Shown: piece by piece, positions 17,350 to 26,725 of the stretch | Position numbering within the stretch: position 1 is the first letter of the stretch | How the letters are laid out: each line of letters begins with the position of its first letter | Assembly: GCF_002005305.1 (NCBI RefSeq) | Contig: NZ_CP014782.1 | Location: 4,402,001-4,466,000, forward strand | DNA from: Shewanella psychrophila | GTDB lineage: Bacteria > Pseudomonadota > Gammaproteobacteria > Enterobacterales > Shewanellaceae | DNA length: 64,000 bases | Direction: 5' to 3' | Made by a program: the position numbers and the translations under genes | Notes under the pieces: model-generated | What the model was told of the DNA's origin: nothing | What the model saw: only the letters and a program-made list of their open reading frames with translations | The model's database searches: none

Positions 17350-20300
17350 TTAACTTAATTCACTTAGCATTGGCTCATTTGGGCTTGATTCACTGAGCTT
17401 GAATTCATTGAGCTCAGCTTCCGAGCGAAATAAACCAAGGAGTTTATTATTATCATCTATCTCAATATGACGATATTTGAGAATGACCGGATAACCTGCC
17501 GGTCCATGGTAGTCTAATGCCAGTGTAAAACCGATGTAGTCCTGATTGAGCGCACGCTCATCGACGTTTAATGACACTTGCGCCGTGGTGCTATTTAATA
17601 GCTCAATTTTCCCGTCCAGTTTATTGGTTTTCCAACGGTTAGAGTGCGTATCAGAGACTAACAAATCCTGCTTGTGATGCTCTGTAACGCCCTGCATATG
17701 TAGACTCACATCACTAGTGAGCGGAATAAAGCCTGGCAATACAATGTCTAAGTCAAAATAACTATACTGATTATCCCGACGATAATTTCGTATTATCGGC
17801 ATTGGCTTAAACAGGAAGTCACAAAATGCCTTCATCTCCTGATGAATGCTTCGAACCATCTCTTTGGTCTGTATTGTTTGTTGATAAAAACCTAACCGCT
17901 CAGACATCATACCCGTGTCGAGGTCTGGTGCGTAGCGGTACTCACCGTTCCCCCAAAAAGACTTTTTCAGCATAAGCTGAGTTTCACTGTCAACAAAGCA
18001 GGCCCGCAGTATCTCCACACTTAATGCCGCAATACCCAATACCACCGCCATAACCGCTGCCACAGGTGCTCCCACTGGAAACAGTGCTGCTAAGGCAAAC
18101 ATCACCGCGGCGCTGTTCAGCAGTAATGAAGTACCGGAGAGTGCCATCGCCCAGCCATTTTGCCCACTTTTATTATCGGTATTAAGCTGATAACCGCTGC
18201 CCATCACGCCCAATACCGCCCCAATCACAGGCAAGGATTTGAACGAACCTTTAACCAGAGTCGTCACCCCTTTACCCAGTTTTTCAGCTTGCTCAATTAA
18301 CTTGTTGTTCAATACATCAATTTGTTCAAGCTTGAGCTTCACTGCCGTAGACAAGCCCTTACCTAAATACTCCGCCCCTTGGGTTTCCATGTATTTGGTG
18401 AACACCAACTTACTGCCAGACTGACCAAAACGGGTTCCGGCAAAATGGTCTATGGCCGCAAAAGAGCTATTGACTACCGCGATATAGGCATTGAAAGTAA
18501 TATAAACAGACTTGATCACTCCCCTTGTCTTTTCCAACTCTGAAGAGACCTGAAAGGCGTTATACACTTGCACTGCCCAGAACATGCCTATCACTCCATG
18601 CATCCGCGGTCGTGTAAAACTGCTTTCCGTAGCGCGGTACGCTTTCATCAACCGGGTGTTATCATCTAACATGCCGTTACCTATCATCTGTTTAGCCCAG
18701 AATCGTGAATGGGCTTCCAAATAACGGGCGACTTTCCCTTGCTGAGCTGTATTGGTTGTTGTGGCTTGTTCAAGGTCATACAACACAATGGCCTGTTTAA
18801 GGCTGAACTGTTTCTTCGGTGACTGTGCGCTATTGTTGGTTACCACGGCTACGGTCGCCGCATGGCTGGCTTCGACATCATAAAGTACATCGGCAAAACG
18901 GGCTTTTACCTTGCTGTATTGATAGCCGTAACGCGAGACCATGGCAGTGTGAACGGCTTCCCAGGTTATTGGTTGGTTATCAGCGATACTGCGCTGTGCC
19001 ACCCGTCCAGCCACTGATTGTACAATAACATCGGTGGAGTCCGTTGCTGGTAACTGCTGACTCTCATACAGGGCTGAGCGCGATTGCGCAATCGCATCCA
19101 GATTAGGACCATTGCGGGTATCGCTAAAGGTTTTCAGCCATTTGGACCCTGCTAGAATGGTTTTCTGTACAAAGCCCACCGACAATAAAACATGCGCAGC
19201 AACCCCAGCATCCGCCCCCTCTTGTGGCTCACCTTCTGTCTGCGAGAATAAATAGTCGATCCATTTTTCACGCAGTGCCACCCCTTGGTCTGTTGCATCA
19301 ATGTTATTCACCATGGCCGCAACCAGAGATTCTTTGAGCTTCATCTGGTCAACTTGCGCATCATCGAGCCATGACAAGGCTAAATCCAAATGTTCATCAT
19401 CGAGCCAGGCAATCCAATCATCGGCCAGTGCATCCAAATCATTTTTAAACCCGGGAATGGCTTGTTCATAGTCCGCCAGATATTGGTCCATCTCTTCGGT
19501 ATGAAGGTACTTTTCCAGTCCTTCTTTAGCCGATTGGCTCACATCTTGACGCCTTTTTTCGATGTCCTCTTCAGAATAAGGCGTGCTATATCCTTCACGG
19601 TGATTGACGTATTCCGTCGGCACACGGGTCTGCGCGATACTCATCTCTTTATCGATGATACTTCGCGTCAATGTCGCCATATGGTGAGGATGTTGCGCAC
19701 TACTGACTGATTGCATCACGATTTCGTAGGCTGCGGAAAACTCTCTGCACAGATCTGTCGTAATGCCGACGGCATCGACCAGACATACTGCGTAATGATT
19801 ATCGGGGGTTTGCGCCTGATAAGGCACCATGACACCATTAATGTCTGAGACGGGTTCGAGTGTGGGTATGGTCCACTTCAGCGTCGACTCATGGGTTTGA
19901 ATTTCCGCTAACAGGTTTTGCAAGTCATAGAGTGGTCTGGTATCAGGTGCGCTGCCTTTGGCCGCTTGCGAGAAGTCGATACCCTGACCCATATCGGCGA
20001 TCATATCTGGGTTAGCCGTAAGATTACTCAAGTGACTTTCAGCCAAAGGCGCAATGGTTAACCACAGGGTTGCCACAGCACCCCGCTTTTGCTTAATGAT
20101 TGGCAGAGCCGCCATCACCTCTGAAGGTGGCTCTCCAAATACGCAACGTGCATCTTGAGCAATGGCGGCTTTGTACAGCACTTCGAGCAGGTAACCTTCC
20201 TGTTCGTTGTAGAGGTAAACCGTGTGGTCAATCAGCTCCCTGGCAATGTACTTGTGCTGTGACAGTGTGGGCATACTCACACCCATTGTCAGCGTGTCAG

Positions 20301-20613
20301 CCAACTGAAGCGGACTGTCAGCTTCGGCCACACCATAACGCATTGGTTTCACCGTAAACCACTCATCACGTAGTGGGCAGTCTTCCACTACGCTATCAAC
20401 TGGCTTAGTACTGGCGATGATGGCCGCATTGGTGGCTGGATCACTCGTGCCAGAAACCAGTACTGCATCGTCGGGAATAGTGATGACCTCCCCGGCCTGA
20501 ATGACATCAGGATCCGTAATGTGCATGTTGGCTTTTTCCAGCGCTTTTTGCGTGATGCCATTGGCTCTGGCGATCCCTGAAAGTGTCTCGCCCGAGCGGA
20601 TAGTGTAATTCAT
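17350..20613 (-). CDS. LysM / VasX-like T6SS effector, probably membrane-active
   Basis: A 1087-residue protein. Residues 1-48 are a LysM peptidoglycan-binding module (YTIRSGETLSGIARANGITQ). Residues about 75-300 resemble the VasX N-terminal region: CPLRDEWFTVKPMRYGVAEA, then GAVATLWLTIAPLAESHLSN. A long helical middle follows. Residues about 819-872 are a strongly hydrophobic helical hairpin (ALFPVGAPVAAVMAVVLGIA), and the last about 215 residues are beta-rich and soluble. VasX-type effectors depolarise target inner membranes; the layout here suits a pore former. The start overlaps the adaptor gene by 4 nt, tying it to VgrG loading. No catalytic motif was recognised. Confidence 0.75.
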   Translation of the reverse strand: MNYTIRSGETLSGIARANGITQKALEKANMHITDPDVIQAGEVITIPDDAVLVSGTSDPATNAAIIASTKPVDSVVEDCPLRDEWFTVKPMRYGVAEADSPLQLADTLTMGVSMPTLSQHKYIARELIDHTVYLYNEQEGYLLEVLYKAAIAQDARCVFGEPPSEVMAALPIIKQKRGAVATLWLTIAPLAESHLSNLTANPDMIADMGQGIDFSQAAKGSAPDTRPLYDLQNLLAEIQTHESTLKWTIPTLEPVSDINGVMVPYQAQTPDNHYAVCLVDAVGITTDLCREFSAAYEIVMQSVSSAQHPHHMATLTRSIIDKEMSIAQTRVPTEYVNHREGYSTPYSEEDIEKRRQDVSQSAKEGLEKYLHTEEMDQYLADYEQAIPGFKNDLDALADDWIAWLDDEHLDLALSWLDDAQVDQMKLKESLVAAMVNNIDATDQGVALREKWIDYLFSQTEGEPQEGADAGVAAHVLLSVGFVQKTILAGSKWLKTFSDTRNGPNLDAIAQSRSALYESQQLPATDSTDVIVQSVAGRVAQRSIADNQPITWEAVHTAMVSRYGYQYSKVKARFADVLYDVEASHAATVAVVTNNSAQSPKKQFSLKQAIVLYDLEQATTTNTAQQGKVARYLEAHSRFWAKQMIGNGMLDDNTRLMKAYRATESSFTRPRMHGVIGMFWAVQVYNAFQVSSELEKTRGVIKSVYITFNAYIAVVNSSFAAIDHFAGTRFGQSGSKLVFTKYMETQGAEYLGKGLSTAVKLKLEQIDVLNNKLIEQAEKLGKGVTTLVKGSFKSLPVIGAVLGVMGSGYQLNTDNKSGQNGWAMALSGTSLLLNSAAVMFALAALFPVGAPVAAVMAVVLGIAALSVEILRACFVDSETQLMLKKSFWGNGEYRYAPDLDTGMMSERLGFYQQTIQTKEMVRSIHQEMKAFCDFLFKPMPIIRNYRRDNQYSYFDLDIVLPGFIPLTSDVSLHMQGVTEHHKQDLLVSDTHSNRWKTNKLDGKIELLNSTTAQVSLNVDERALNQDYIGFTLALDYHGPAGYPVILKYRHIEIDDNNKLLGLFRSEAELNEFKLSESSPNEPMLSELS

Positions 20614-21548
20614 GATAATACCTTCACAGGGGAGCGTGGATTAAGAACAAAAGAGATAGACATAAAGTTGGCTTGCCTTAACCGCCCTGACAGAGGTTGT
20701 GTGTGGTCAAGCAGGCAAGTCCTGACTTCCGGGTAACGCGTGTTACTGTCTAACACGTTTCCTAATCGGCAGAACACATTCAAATAATAGGTGGCTAGTT
20801 GCTCATCGACGCTGCCCAACGTGTGCAATTCATTGAGCCGCTCCACAATGAACTGATGGGTGTCAGCTTCGGTCGCTAATCGTTTAGCGGGAAAAAATAA
20901 TTGTAGGTGCGGCATGAGCCGCCGCGCGCTGTAGTACAGTGAGGCCTGACTTAACCCTAGCCACTCATTATCGGTAAATACCGCGTTATCAAGCGGCTTT
21001 TCGACGATTTGCTGAGTTTGAGTTTGTTCAGTTTGGTTGAATTGAATTTGGCTTATTTGCCAGTAATGCTGCTGTATCGGCTCGGGCAGCCATAAAGTTT
21101 GCATCGGTCCTAACCATGCGCTCAGTTTGATGTCATCGGTACTGCTTAATAAGTGCTGCATGATAACCGGATCATACAAGCGGCTGAGTGCGCCTTCTAG
21201 TCCGCTATGCTCGCAAGCGATCAATACTTTCCAGTGCGCTTCGAGCACTGAAAAATCAGCATCTGAGGCAAATACTACTCCGTATCGATAAGCAGCAAGG
21301 GACTGAGACTGAACCCACGTCTCCAGCGCAGGAAAATAACCAACGAGATACGGGCCGACATCCGCCACATTTTCCCAGCGGGTCCCCAGCAATAAGGCCC
21401 TATATTCCACGGCCACTGAATGTTGATGAGCCAATAACACCAGCTGTTTTTCCAGCTCAGGCAGAAGCGCACCATCTAATACCAACCAACGTGGCATGGA
21501 ATTCTCTTCAAGAGAAGGGAGTTGCGATGTGGATGAAAACCGGTTCAT
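20610..21548 (-). CDS. DUF4123 T6SS adaptor/chaperone
   Basis: A 312-residue DUF4123 protein (Tap/TEC type), which loads a specific effector onto VgrG. PRWLVLDGALLPELEKQLVL at the start, VADVGPYLVGYFPALETWVQ and FASDADFSVLEAHWKVLIAC fit the family, and the Arg/Asp contacts in LSRLYDPVIMQHLL are typical. It overlaps vgrG by 4 nt upstream and the effector gene by 4 nt downstream, so the three are translationally coupled, which assigns the adaptor to this effector. Confidence 0.88.
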   Translation of the reverse strand: MNRFSSTSQLPSLEENSMPRWLVLDGALLPELEKQLVLLAHQHSVAVEYRALLLGTRWENVADVGPYLVGYFPALETWVQSQSLAAYRYGVVFASDADFSVLEAHWKVLIACEHSGLEGALSRLYDPVIMQHLLSSTDDIKLSAWLGPMQTLWLPEPIQQHYWQISQIQFNQTEQTQTQQIVEKPLDNAVFTDNEWLGLSQASLYYSARRLMPHLQLFFPAKRLATEADTHQFIVERLNELHTLGSVDEQLATYYLNVFCRLGNVLDSNTRYPEVRTCLLDHTQPLSGRLRQANFMSISFVLNPRSPVKVLS

Positions 21549-23647
21549 GATGCCGCCTCTTCACAGGCAACACAGACTGGTTTGCCCTTGATGGCGGCCT
21601 CTATTAGGCTTTTCCGTTGTTGTTCAACATTGATAGCAGGGAGCGCTATCGACGTTGCGCCGGGAAGCTGTACCACTTCTCCCTGAGCCAGTACCGCGGC
21701 CTCAACTTGACCAGGCAGCGAAGCCAATGCCCCGGTATAACCACTGCCTGAGCCTGCACTACCGCCTGAGTTTAGATTAACTGCAGGCCCAACTAAATGC
21801 ACGCCCGCGGGGTCTATCTTAACGAAACTGCCACCCACTTTAAGCGTAAGCTCAGCCCCCGCCTCAATCACCACCTTAGTGCCCGCTTTAAGGTGCACTT
21901 CGGTGCCGGCTTCCAATATCGATTTTTTAGCCACTTTCTGCTGTAGACTGCCATCGATATTGAGGCTGACATCTTGCTTGACCACAGTGCGGCTCTCTCC
22001 CTCAACGGTAAGGTGGTCATTAGCCTTGATGCGGGTAAAGCGTTCATTTTCAATGTCCAGATGGGCATCGTGTTTGATGTTCGTACTCTGGTCGTTTTCA
22101 ACTAAGGTGTTCATGTCCTTCTGGGCATGGATATATATCTCTTCCTTGTCAGCCTCATCTTCGAAGCGCAGTTCGTTACTGCCTTCGCCCTTATGGGTTT
22201 GGGTCTTCAATACGGTACGGGTTTTATTAGCAGGCAGCGGATAAGGCACCTGATTGGTACTGTGAAAAGTGCGACCTGTAATGATGGGCTGGTCTGGGTC
22301 GCCCTCTAAGAAACTGACAATCACTTCATGACCGATTCTGGGAATGGCCATCATGCCATACCGACCACCGGCCCAGCCTTGGCTAACACGCACCCAGCAG
22401 CTGGAATTATCATCGCTATAGCCATAGCGGTCCCAGGGAAATTGTACTTTTACTCGGCCAAACTCATCACAGAAAATCTCTTCATCTTTGGGACCTACCA
22501 CAGTTGCAGCTTGGGGGCCTGTGACCAAAGGTTTTGCATTAGGCTCTGCTTGCCAGGGCGCATTGCCGAGGATAGCGGTAAATGTGTTGCCATAGGTGGT
22601 GACAGCTTGAGTATTAGCCTCTTCCGCCGCCGCGCCTTGTTCCCCTTTGTGGGTAACGGTCACCATGAGCCAGTCACGATTTAGCGCTGCATCTCCCTCT
22701 TTGTTTAAATCAGGGTGCTCCATCAGGTCAAACTTACTGCCACTGATAACCTGCATGATGTTGCTTTTACCGACCCCGAGCTGCGCATCTCGGCGCAGGT
22801 ACTCTTGATGAACTTGCGTGAACGGTATACCACTTTCATCGTCTTTATAGCGCCCGGGGTAATCAAAGTGTTCGTAATCTTGTCGCTGAAAATCTAATGA
22901 CTTACCCGTACTGGTTTGCAGGAAGCTGTATTGGGGCTTCTTGAAGCTGTTATCTTTGAGCGTGACGCTGGCAGGCTTGATTTGGTGCTGGTAGCTAAAT
23001 GAGCTAACAAATGGCACTTCTGCAGCGCCGCCATTGACCGCGTTGTAGGGGAATGGCGCGTCTAAATGAGGCTGCTTAGTGGTGCTGTCACTGAACACCA
23101 GCGTGTGACTCTTCTCACTGTGCTGAAAGTAATAAAACAAGCCCACTTCTGCTGCTAAGCGGGAGATAAAGTCGAAATCAGTTTCCCGATACTGGACGCA
23201 ATATTCACGCACCTGCGACTCAAATCGGGCATCACAACTGAATGCATAATCCTTAATCCCCATCTCAGTGAGGAGCGTCGCGATAATACTCAGCACGCTC
23301 TTTTGCTGGAATATACGACTATTTTGCCTGAGCTTTAATCTCGACAGCGCTGGCACTAAGGTGATGTGATATTGAGTATGATGATGGCCCGTATCAGCTT
23401 TACTGAATTGACTGACGATGCCGTGTACCTGACGTTGCAGCGAACCCGCTTGATACCAGGTGAGCAACCCCGTCTGGTCGACAATAGACTCAGGCGTCAA
23501 ATCATCCAGTCGGCTCAGCAACGTGAGCTTGACCTCAAAGGGTGATGATAACCCCTCTTTAAAATCAAACGCTAACACCTCAAAGCTGTCATCACTCACA
23601 CTTTCGGCGCTAAAGTGGTAACGCAATCCATTTCCAACAGCAATCAT
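21545..23647 (-). CDS. vgrG: T6SS spike protein VgrG (TssI)
   Basis: A 700-residue VgrG. The N-terminal gp27-like part includes FEVKLTLLSRLDDLTPESIV and YCVQYRETDFDFISRLAAEV. The OB-fold part has FCDEFGRVKVQFPWDRYG and the hallmark CWVRVSQGWAGGRYGMMAIP, followed by GHEVIVSFLEGDPDQPIITG. The gp5-like beta-helix needle has repeats of THxxIxNE/R-type turns. The C-terminal about 80 residues (Gly/Ser linker, then KPVCVACEEAAS) probably contact the effector. No enzymatic extension is seen. Core baseplate genes are absent, so this is an auxiliary spike cluster. Confidence 0.95.
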   Translation of the reverse strand: MIAVGNGLRYHFSAESVSDDSFEVLAFDFKEGLSSPFEVKLTLLSRLDDLTPESIVDQTGLLTWYQAGSLQRQVHGIVSQFSKADTGHHHTQYHITLVPALSRLKLRQNSRIFQQKSVLSIIATLLTEMGIKDYAFSCDARFESQVREYCVQYRETDFDFISRLAAEVGLFYYFQHSEKSHTLVFSDSTTKQPHLDAPFPYNAVNGGAAEVPFVSSFSYQHQIKPASVTLKDNSFKKPQYSFLQTSTGKSLDFQRQDYEHFDYPGRYKDDESGIPFTQVHQEYLRRDAQLGVGKSNIMQVISGSKFDLMEHPDLNKEGDAALNRDWLMVTVTHKGEQGAAAEEANTQAVTTYGNTFTAILGNAPWQAEPNAKPLVTGPQAATVVGPKDEEIFCDEFGRVKVQFPWDRYGYSDDNSSCWVRVSQGWAGGRYGMMAIPRIGHEVIVSFLEGDPDQPIITGRTFHSTNQVPYPLPANKTRTVLKTQTHKGEGSNELRFEDEADKEEIYIHAQKDMNTLVENDQSTNIKHDAHLDIENERFTRIKANDHLTVEGESRTVVKQDVSLNIDGSLQQKVAKKSILEAGTEVHLKAGTKVVIEAGAELTLKVGGSFVKIDPAGVHLVGPAVNLNSGGSAGSGSGYTGALASLPGQVEAAVLAQGEVVQLPGATSIALPAINVEQQRKSLIEAAIKGKPVCVACEEAAS

Positions 23648-23675
23648 CGCAACATCCTAATGCAATTAAAGGGGT

Positions 23676-23829
23676 GCTCCCCTTCCAAAGGACCAACAAA
23701 AGAAGGGGAGCGTGTCGACCTGCTATACATATGGAGTTACAGGTCGACGGGTGTTCGGCGCCATTTGAAAGAAGTCAAACAGCGCGAAACGTATCTGCCC
23801 ATAGGCTCAGGGTGCCGAGCCTGTGGGCA
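23676..23829 (-). promoter_or_regulatory. Three consecutive hairpins between hcp and vgrG
   Basis: The 203-nt gap holds three strong inverted repeats: 23676-23685 with 23702-23711 (ten pairs, GCTCCCCTTC), 23714-23722 with 23740-23748 (nine pairs, GTCGACCTG), and 23796-23808 with 23817-23829 (13 pairs with one G-U). None is followed by a T-run, so they are more likely mRNA processing, stability or attenuation elements setting the Hcp:VgrG ratio. Confidence 0.6.
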
Positions 23830-23850
23830 AATCAGGGCTGAAGCTAAATC

Positions 23851-24369
23851 TTATGCTTCAATTGGCTTGCGCCAATCATCAGCACCTGATGTACCTGAAG
23901 TATGGTGGTCCCAATCAATCTTGCGATACGCCATAGACACTGTAAGCAGCTGAGTAAAGTCTGCTTTATTACTGTCCTGGCAGTGCGGCATGTGACACTT
24001 AATATCGATGATGGTGGCGCCTTCGAGCTTAGTGCTGAAGAAATGCTCTTGCTTACCCTCAATCGAGGTGCGGTACCACTTGAGCTCCACTTCTGAGATT
24101 TTCTCACCTGACGCCAGCGCGTTGTACATCATCGGCACGGCTTTATTTAGCGCCACGGTAAACTCAAACGGCTTATGGATACGCTGGCCAGAAGGTTGAC
24201 CTGATTGCGGGTCTGTAGGCACGGTCACTATGTGACTAAATTCTTGAACCAGCATTTCATCTTCATGACCTTCGACGAAAATGTCACCGACTGAATCGGC
24301 CGTGAAAGCGCCTGCAGTAATGTGTCCCTGGGTTTGTCCTTTGATGGAGATATAACATGGAGTTGGCAT
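23851..24369 (-). CDS. hcp: T6SS tube protein Hcp
   Basis: A 172-residue Hcp1-family protein that forms the secreted hexameric tube. MPTPCYISIKGQTQGHITAG, VGDIFVEGHEDEMLVQEFSH and HKPFEFTVALNKAVPMMYNA are diagnostic, and the end FTQLLTVSMAYRKIDWDHHT fits the last strand. It is the first gene of the cluster hcp-vgrG-adaptor-effector. Hcp is also a chaperone for small effectors. Confidence 0.97.
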   Translation of the reverse strand: MPTPCYISIKGQTQGHITAGAFTADSVGDIFVEGHEDEMLVQEFSHIVTVPTDPQSGQPSGQRIHKPFEFTVALNKAVPMMYNALASGEKISEVELKWYRTSIEGKQEHFFSTKLEGATIIDIKCHMPHCQDSNKADFTQLLTVSMAYRKIDWDHHTSGTSGADDWRKPIEA

Positions 24370-24792
24370 TAATTATTCCTTTTATTAACAGTTGATTAAC
24401 GAGCGTTAATTGTAACCACCCGCCAATAAAGCAAGCACTGTGCCAATTGCATAACCCGATGAATTTAAAGAGCTCAGGAAAGTGAAGGATGTTGAGCTGG
24501 GCAATAAGTGGCCCAGAGCCGAGCAAGATCTTGCCCAGCGGGCAATAAATGGCCCAGCAATGCAGATGCGTATTTGGCTGAAATACGGTAAAAAACAGCA
24601 GATGTTTCAGAAATGTAAGAAACTAAACGAGAGGCTAACGCCGAAAAACGGGACTAAGTACGTGTATCAAGGCGGACTAGTGTAGACAGAAACGATACTG
24701 TTTTTCCACCGCGATAATTTGCGTATAACAAAGTCAGATAACAGTCGACTCTGCTTAGAAAAGATCACTGATAGCCTCACGACTTTATACGT
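24370..24792. other. Gene-free region with GC-rich hairpin repeats
   Basis: Upstream of hcp, GGGCAATAAGTGGCCCAG (24499-24516) recurs as GGGCAATAAATGGCCCAG (24540-24557), with TTGCCC/GGGCAA pairing between them. A 67-codon plus-strand frame (24482-24685, GTG start) crosses the repeats (KWPRAEQDLAQRAINGPAMQ); I cannot tell whether it is real. The hcp promoter should be in this interval. Confidence 0.4.
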
Positions 24793-25146
24793 CTATTTAA
24801 CTCCATTCAATATTTGCGCAATCTTATACTCAGCCTTTTCGATCACGTCTTTATGCTTGGCACTCGCCTTATTCAAATCAACGCCTCCCTCATTGAAGGT
24901 CTGATAATGAACCAGACTTGAGGTGTACTGGTTCTTCACTACATAAGTCAGAATGGTCTCCATTAACTCACGCGTTGATAACCCTTCATCATTATCTGAG
25001 TGCGCTAAAAGACGCAATGCAAACAACGTTAACTCCCTCACAGCCTCCGCATCACTGCTCAGATTTTTACTATTTTTGTAGTTCACCACGTTTGAATACA
25101 ACTCAGGGGAACAAGTCACCTGGATCACTTGATTTCTAGCCATCAC
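24793..25146 (-). CDS. Ribbon-helix-helix-like DNA-binding protein
   Basis: A 117-residue protein whose N-terminus fits a ribbon-helix-helix domain: the short strand QVIQVTCSPELYSNVVNY is followed by helix-turn-helix-like NLSSDAEAVRELTLFALRLL. Such proteins are plasmid partition, relaxosome or antitoxin-type regulators. The C-terminal half is helical and unfamiliar. Upstream of its start, 25171-25404 holds an array of palindromes that this dimeric type of protein could bind, suggesting autoregulation or a partition/transfer site. Identification is by pattern only. Confidence 0.5.
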   Translation of the reverse strand: MMARNQVIQVTCSPELYSNVVNYKNSKNLSSDAEAVRELTLFALRLLAHSDNDEGLSTRELMETILTYVVKNQYTSSLVHYQTFNEGGVDLNKASAKHKDVIEKAEYKIAQILNGVK

Positions 25147-25170
25147 AAGACACTCCCTTCACTCAAACGT

Positions 25171-25404
25171 CCAATACAGGTGTATTGCACCGCCGAAATG
25201 ACAATGAGAATCGAGCAATACACATGTATTGCACTTGTTTTTGGAGTATTGCACAGGCAATACGCCAAAACAACAAACGAAGAATAAACAGTAACTTGCA
25301 AACACTCTCTACATGCAATACATATGCAATACACTTAACGCCAGCCCGCGCCACAAGCGGATCTAATACGATCGTATTGGACGGACAATACACGTGCAAT
25401 ACAC
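25171..25404. repeat. Array of six palindromic CAATAC/GTATTG sites
   Basis: Sites at 25171-25190, 25215-25234, 25246-25263, 25314-25334, 25365-25378 and 25386-25404 each contain paired CAATAC / GTATTG half-sites, for example GCAATACACATGTATTGCAC. The fifth, AATACGATCGTATT, is a perfect palindrome. The fourth and sixth have half-sites as direct repeats. At least eleven half-sites occur in 234 nt. Confidence 0.8.
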
Positions 25405-25665
25405 TTTGACCAAAATTTAAAACGGATCTTCAAAAAAATTACCCACTAACCATAAAAAACTTTAAACCACTAAAAATCAGTAGGTTATAAACGCAAGCAC
25501 ACATTGTAAATGACTTGTCATTTCTGCGTGGGGTGTGGTCCTCATCTCGACGTAAAATTAACCATTCAATGACTGATGGCTCATAAATCAATTTAGGCGA
25601 TTTTTTTGCTCAGTATGAACAGATAGCCTTCAGATTGGCGTTTGAAATCATGTTTTTGGGAAGGA

Positions 25666-26100
25666 CTATGTAGACCGATTGAGGGTGGCCAGCGCGGCTT
25701 TTATTTTTCGAATATAAGTCAATCGTCGCGTAAGGGTCTTAGCACTAAACCCGGCATTGTAGGCGCCAACACTATTCCAGTTATAACCATGAGTCGAAAA
25801 ATTTTGAGACAGTACCCAAGCACCAATATTAACGTTGTTGCACGCATCTGATAATAGGTTGTCTTTGTTAACACCGAACGGACTTAAGCGAAAAAACCAA
25901 TGTGAATTTATTTGTATCAATCCATAATCAATGCTGGTTGTTTTACTTTGTGAGTTTCTATTAATATTAATGGCGTGTGATTGATAATCACTTTCGACTT
26001 TAGCAATGGCGCCTAATAGTTTGGAGTTAGCATGATAATAAAAATCCGCCTCACCAAAACAAAACGCGCTGCGTTTAATGAGGTAATAACCGTTAGTAAT
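25666..26100 (-). pseudogene. Broken copy of a lytic transglycosylase gene
   Basis: The frame is open and strongly similar to the intact gene at 26726-27214: IAKVESDYQSHAININRNSQ with the catalytic Glu, then SHWFFRLSPFGVNKDNLLSD and YNWNSVGAYNAGFSAKTLTR. It has no usable start or signal peptide: the upstream part reads NGYYLIKRSAFCF where the intact copy has a leader. It also stops early (LNRST). The duplication extends past the stop into shared DNA near 25600 and 26685. It arose by duplication, then decayed. Confidence 0.85.
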
Positions 26101-26102
26101 AT

Positions 26103-26393
26103 CTATTTTTGCAACAATCCCAAATTGGTGGCTCGGTCATAAATTTCACCTGCACTACCATCCAGCTTACGATCATAGCGGCGAATAAAACGTGATCTGG
26201 AAAGACGAGTAATATCAAATATAGAGGTCTGCCCTAAACTGGCTAAGGTATCTAGAAAATGCGCATCCTCGATGAGCTGTTCTGCGGAGGGAGTAGGTCC
26301 GTTGGAAGCGTTCAGGGATGAACGTTTTAATAAAGAAGATGCTGGTATATTGGAGTCTTGCTCTTTGGTATCAGTAATACTCATGTTACACAT
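26103..26393 (-). pseudogene. Probable N-terminal fragment of a Tc-toxin A subunit
   Basis: A 96-residue frame. Residues about 40-95, including LASLGQTSIFDITRLSRSRF, then IRRYDRK and SAGEIYDRATNLGLL, resemble the start of TcA/VRP1-type insecticidal toxin subunits, which have a 'fDI..ls...F......lg...ly..A' pattern and are normally over 1000 residues. Here the frame ends at once against the broken transglycosylase copy, so only the N-terminus survives. Start ATG 26393 or the one nine bases on. The assignment rests on one short pattern. Confidence 0.45.
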
Positions 26394-26725
26394 CCCTTTA
26401 TATTGAATGATGAAATACTAAATTCAAGGTTGCTAGGCCTAAGACTTTCGTCAATAGCTTGGCCGCAAGTAGCAAATTTTTATCAGTGTTGAATTGATTT
26501 AAATGTTAACTGTGACTTTATCGCTATGTGGTTCTACTGAGTTACTCTGGAACTTGAGACAGGCTTGCACTCTAGTGAGTCATGAGAACCTGCTTCGTAT
26601 GAGGTACATTTTAATCAGAAAAATAGTGGAGGTAACTGACGGTTCAGGCAGTTGACAGTATACATGCGGTACGGGGATTCTTTTTGCTTAGTGTGAACAG
26701 ATAGCCTGTAGATTGGCGTTTGAAA
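26394..26725. other. Gene-free spacer between duplicated segments
   Basis: AT-rich 332 nt with no convincing gene. The last about 40 nt (from about 26685) belong to the duplicated transglycosylase unit and match the DNA near 25600. Confidence 0.5.

Noticed and set aside
25171..25404. CRISPR array
   Set aside because: Repeats are short palindromes of variable form at irregular distances without spacers of uniform length, and no cas gene is present.
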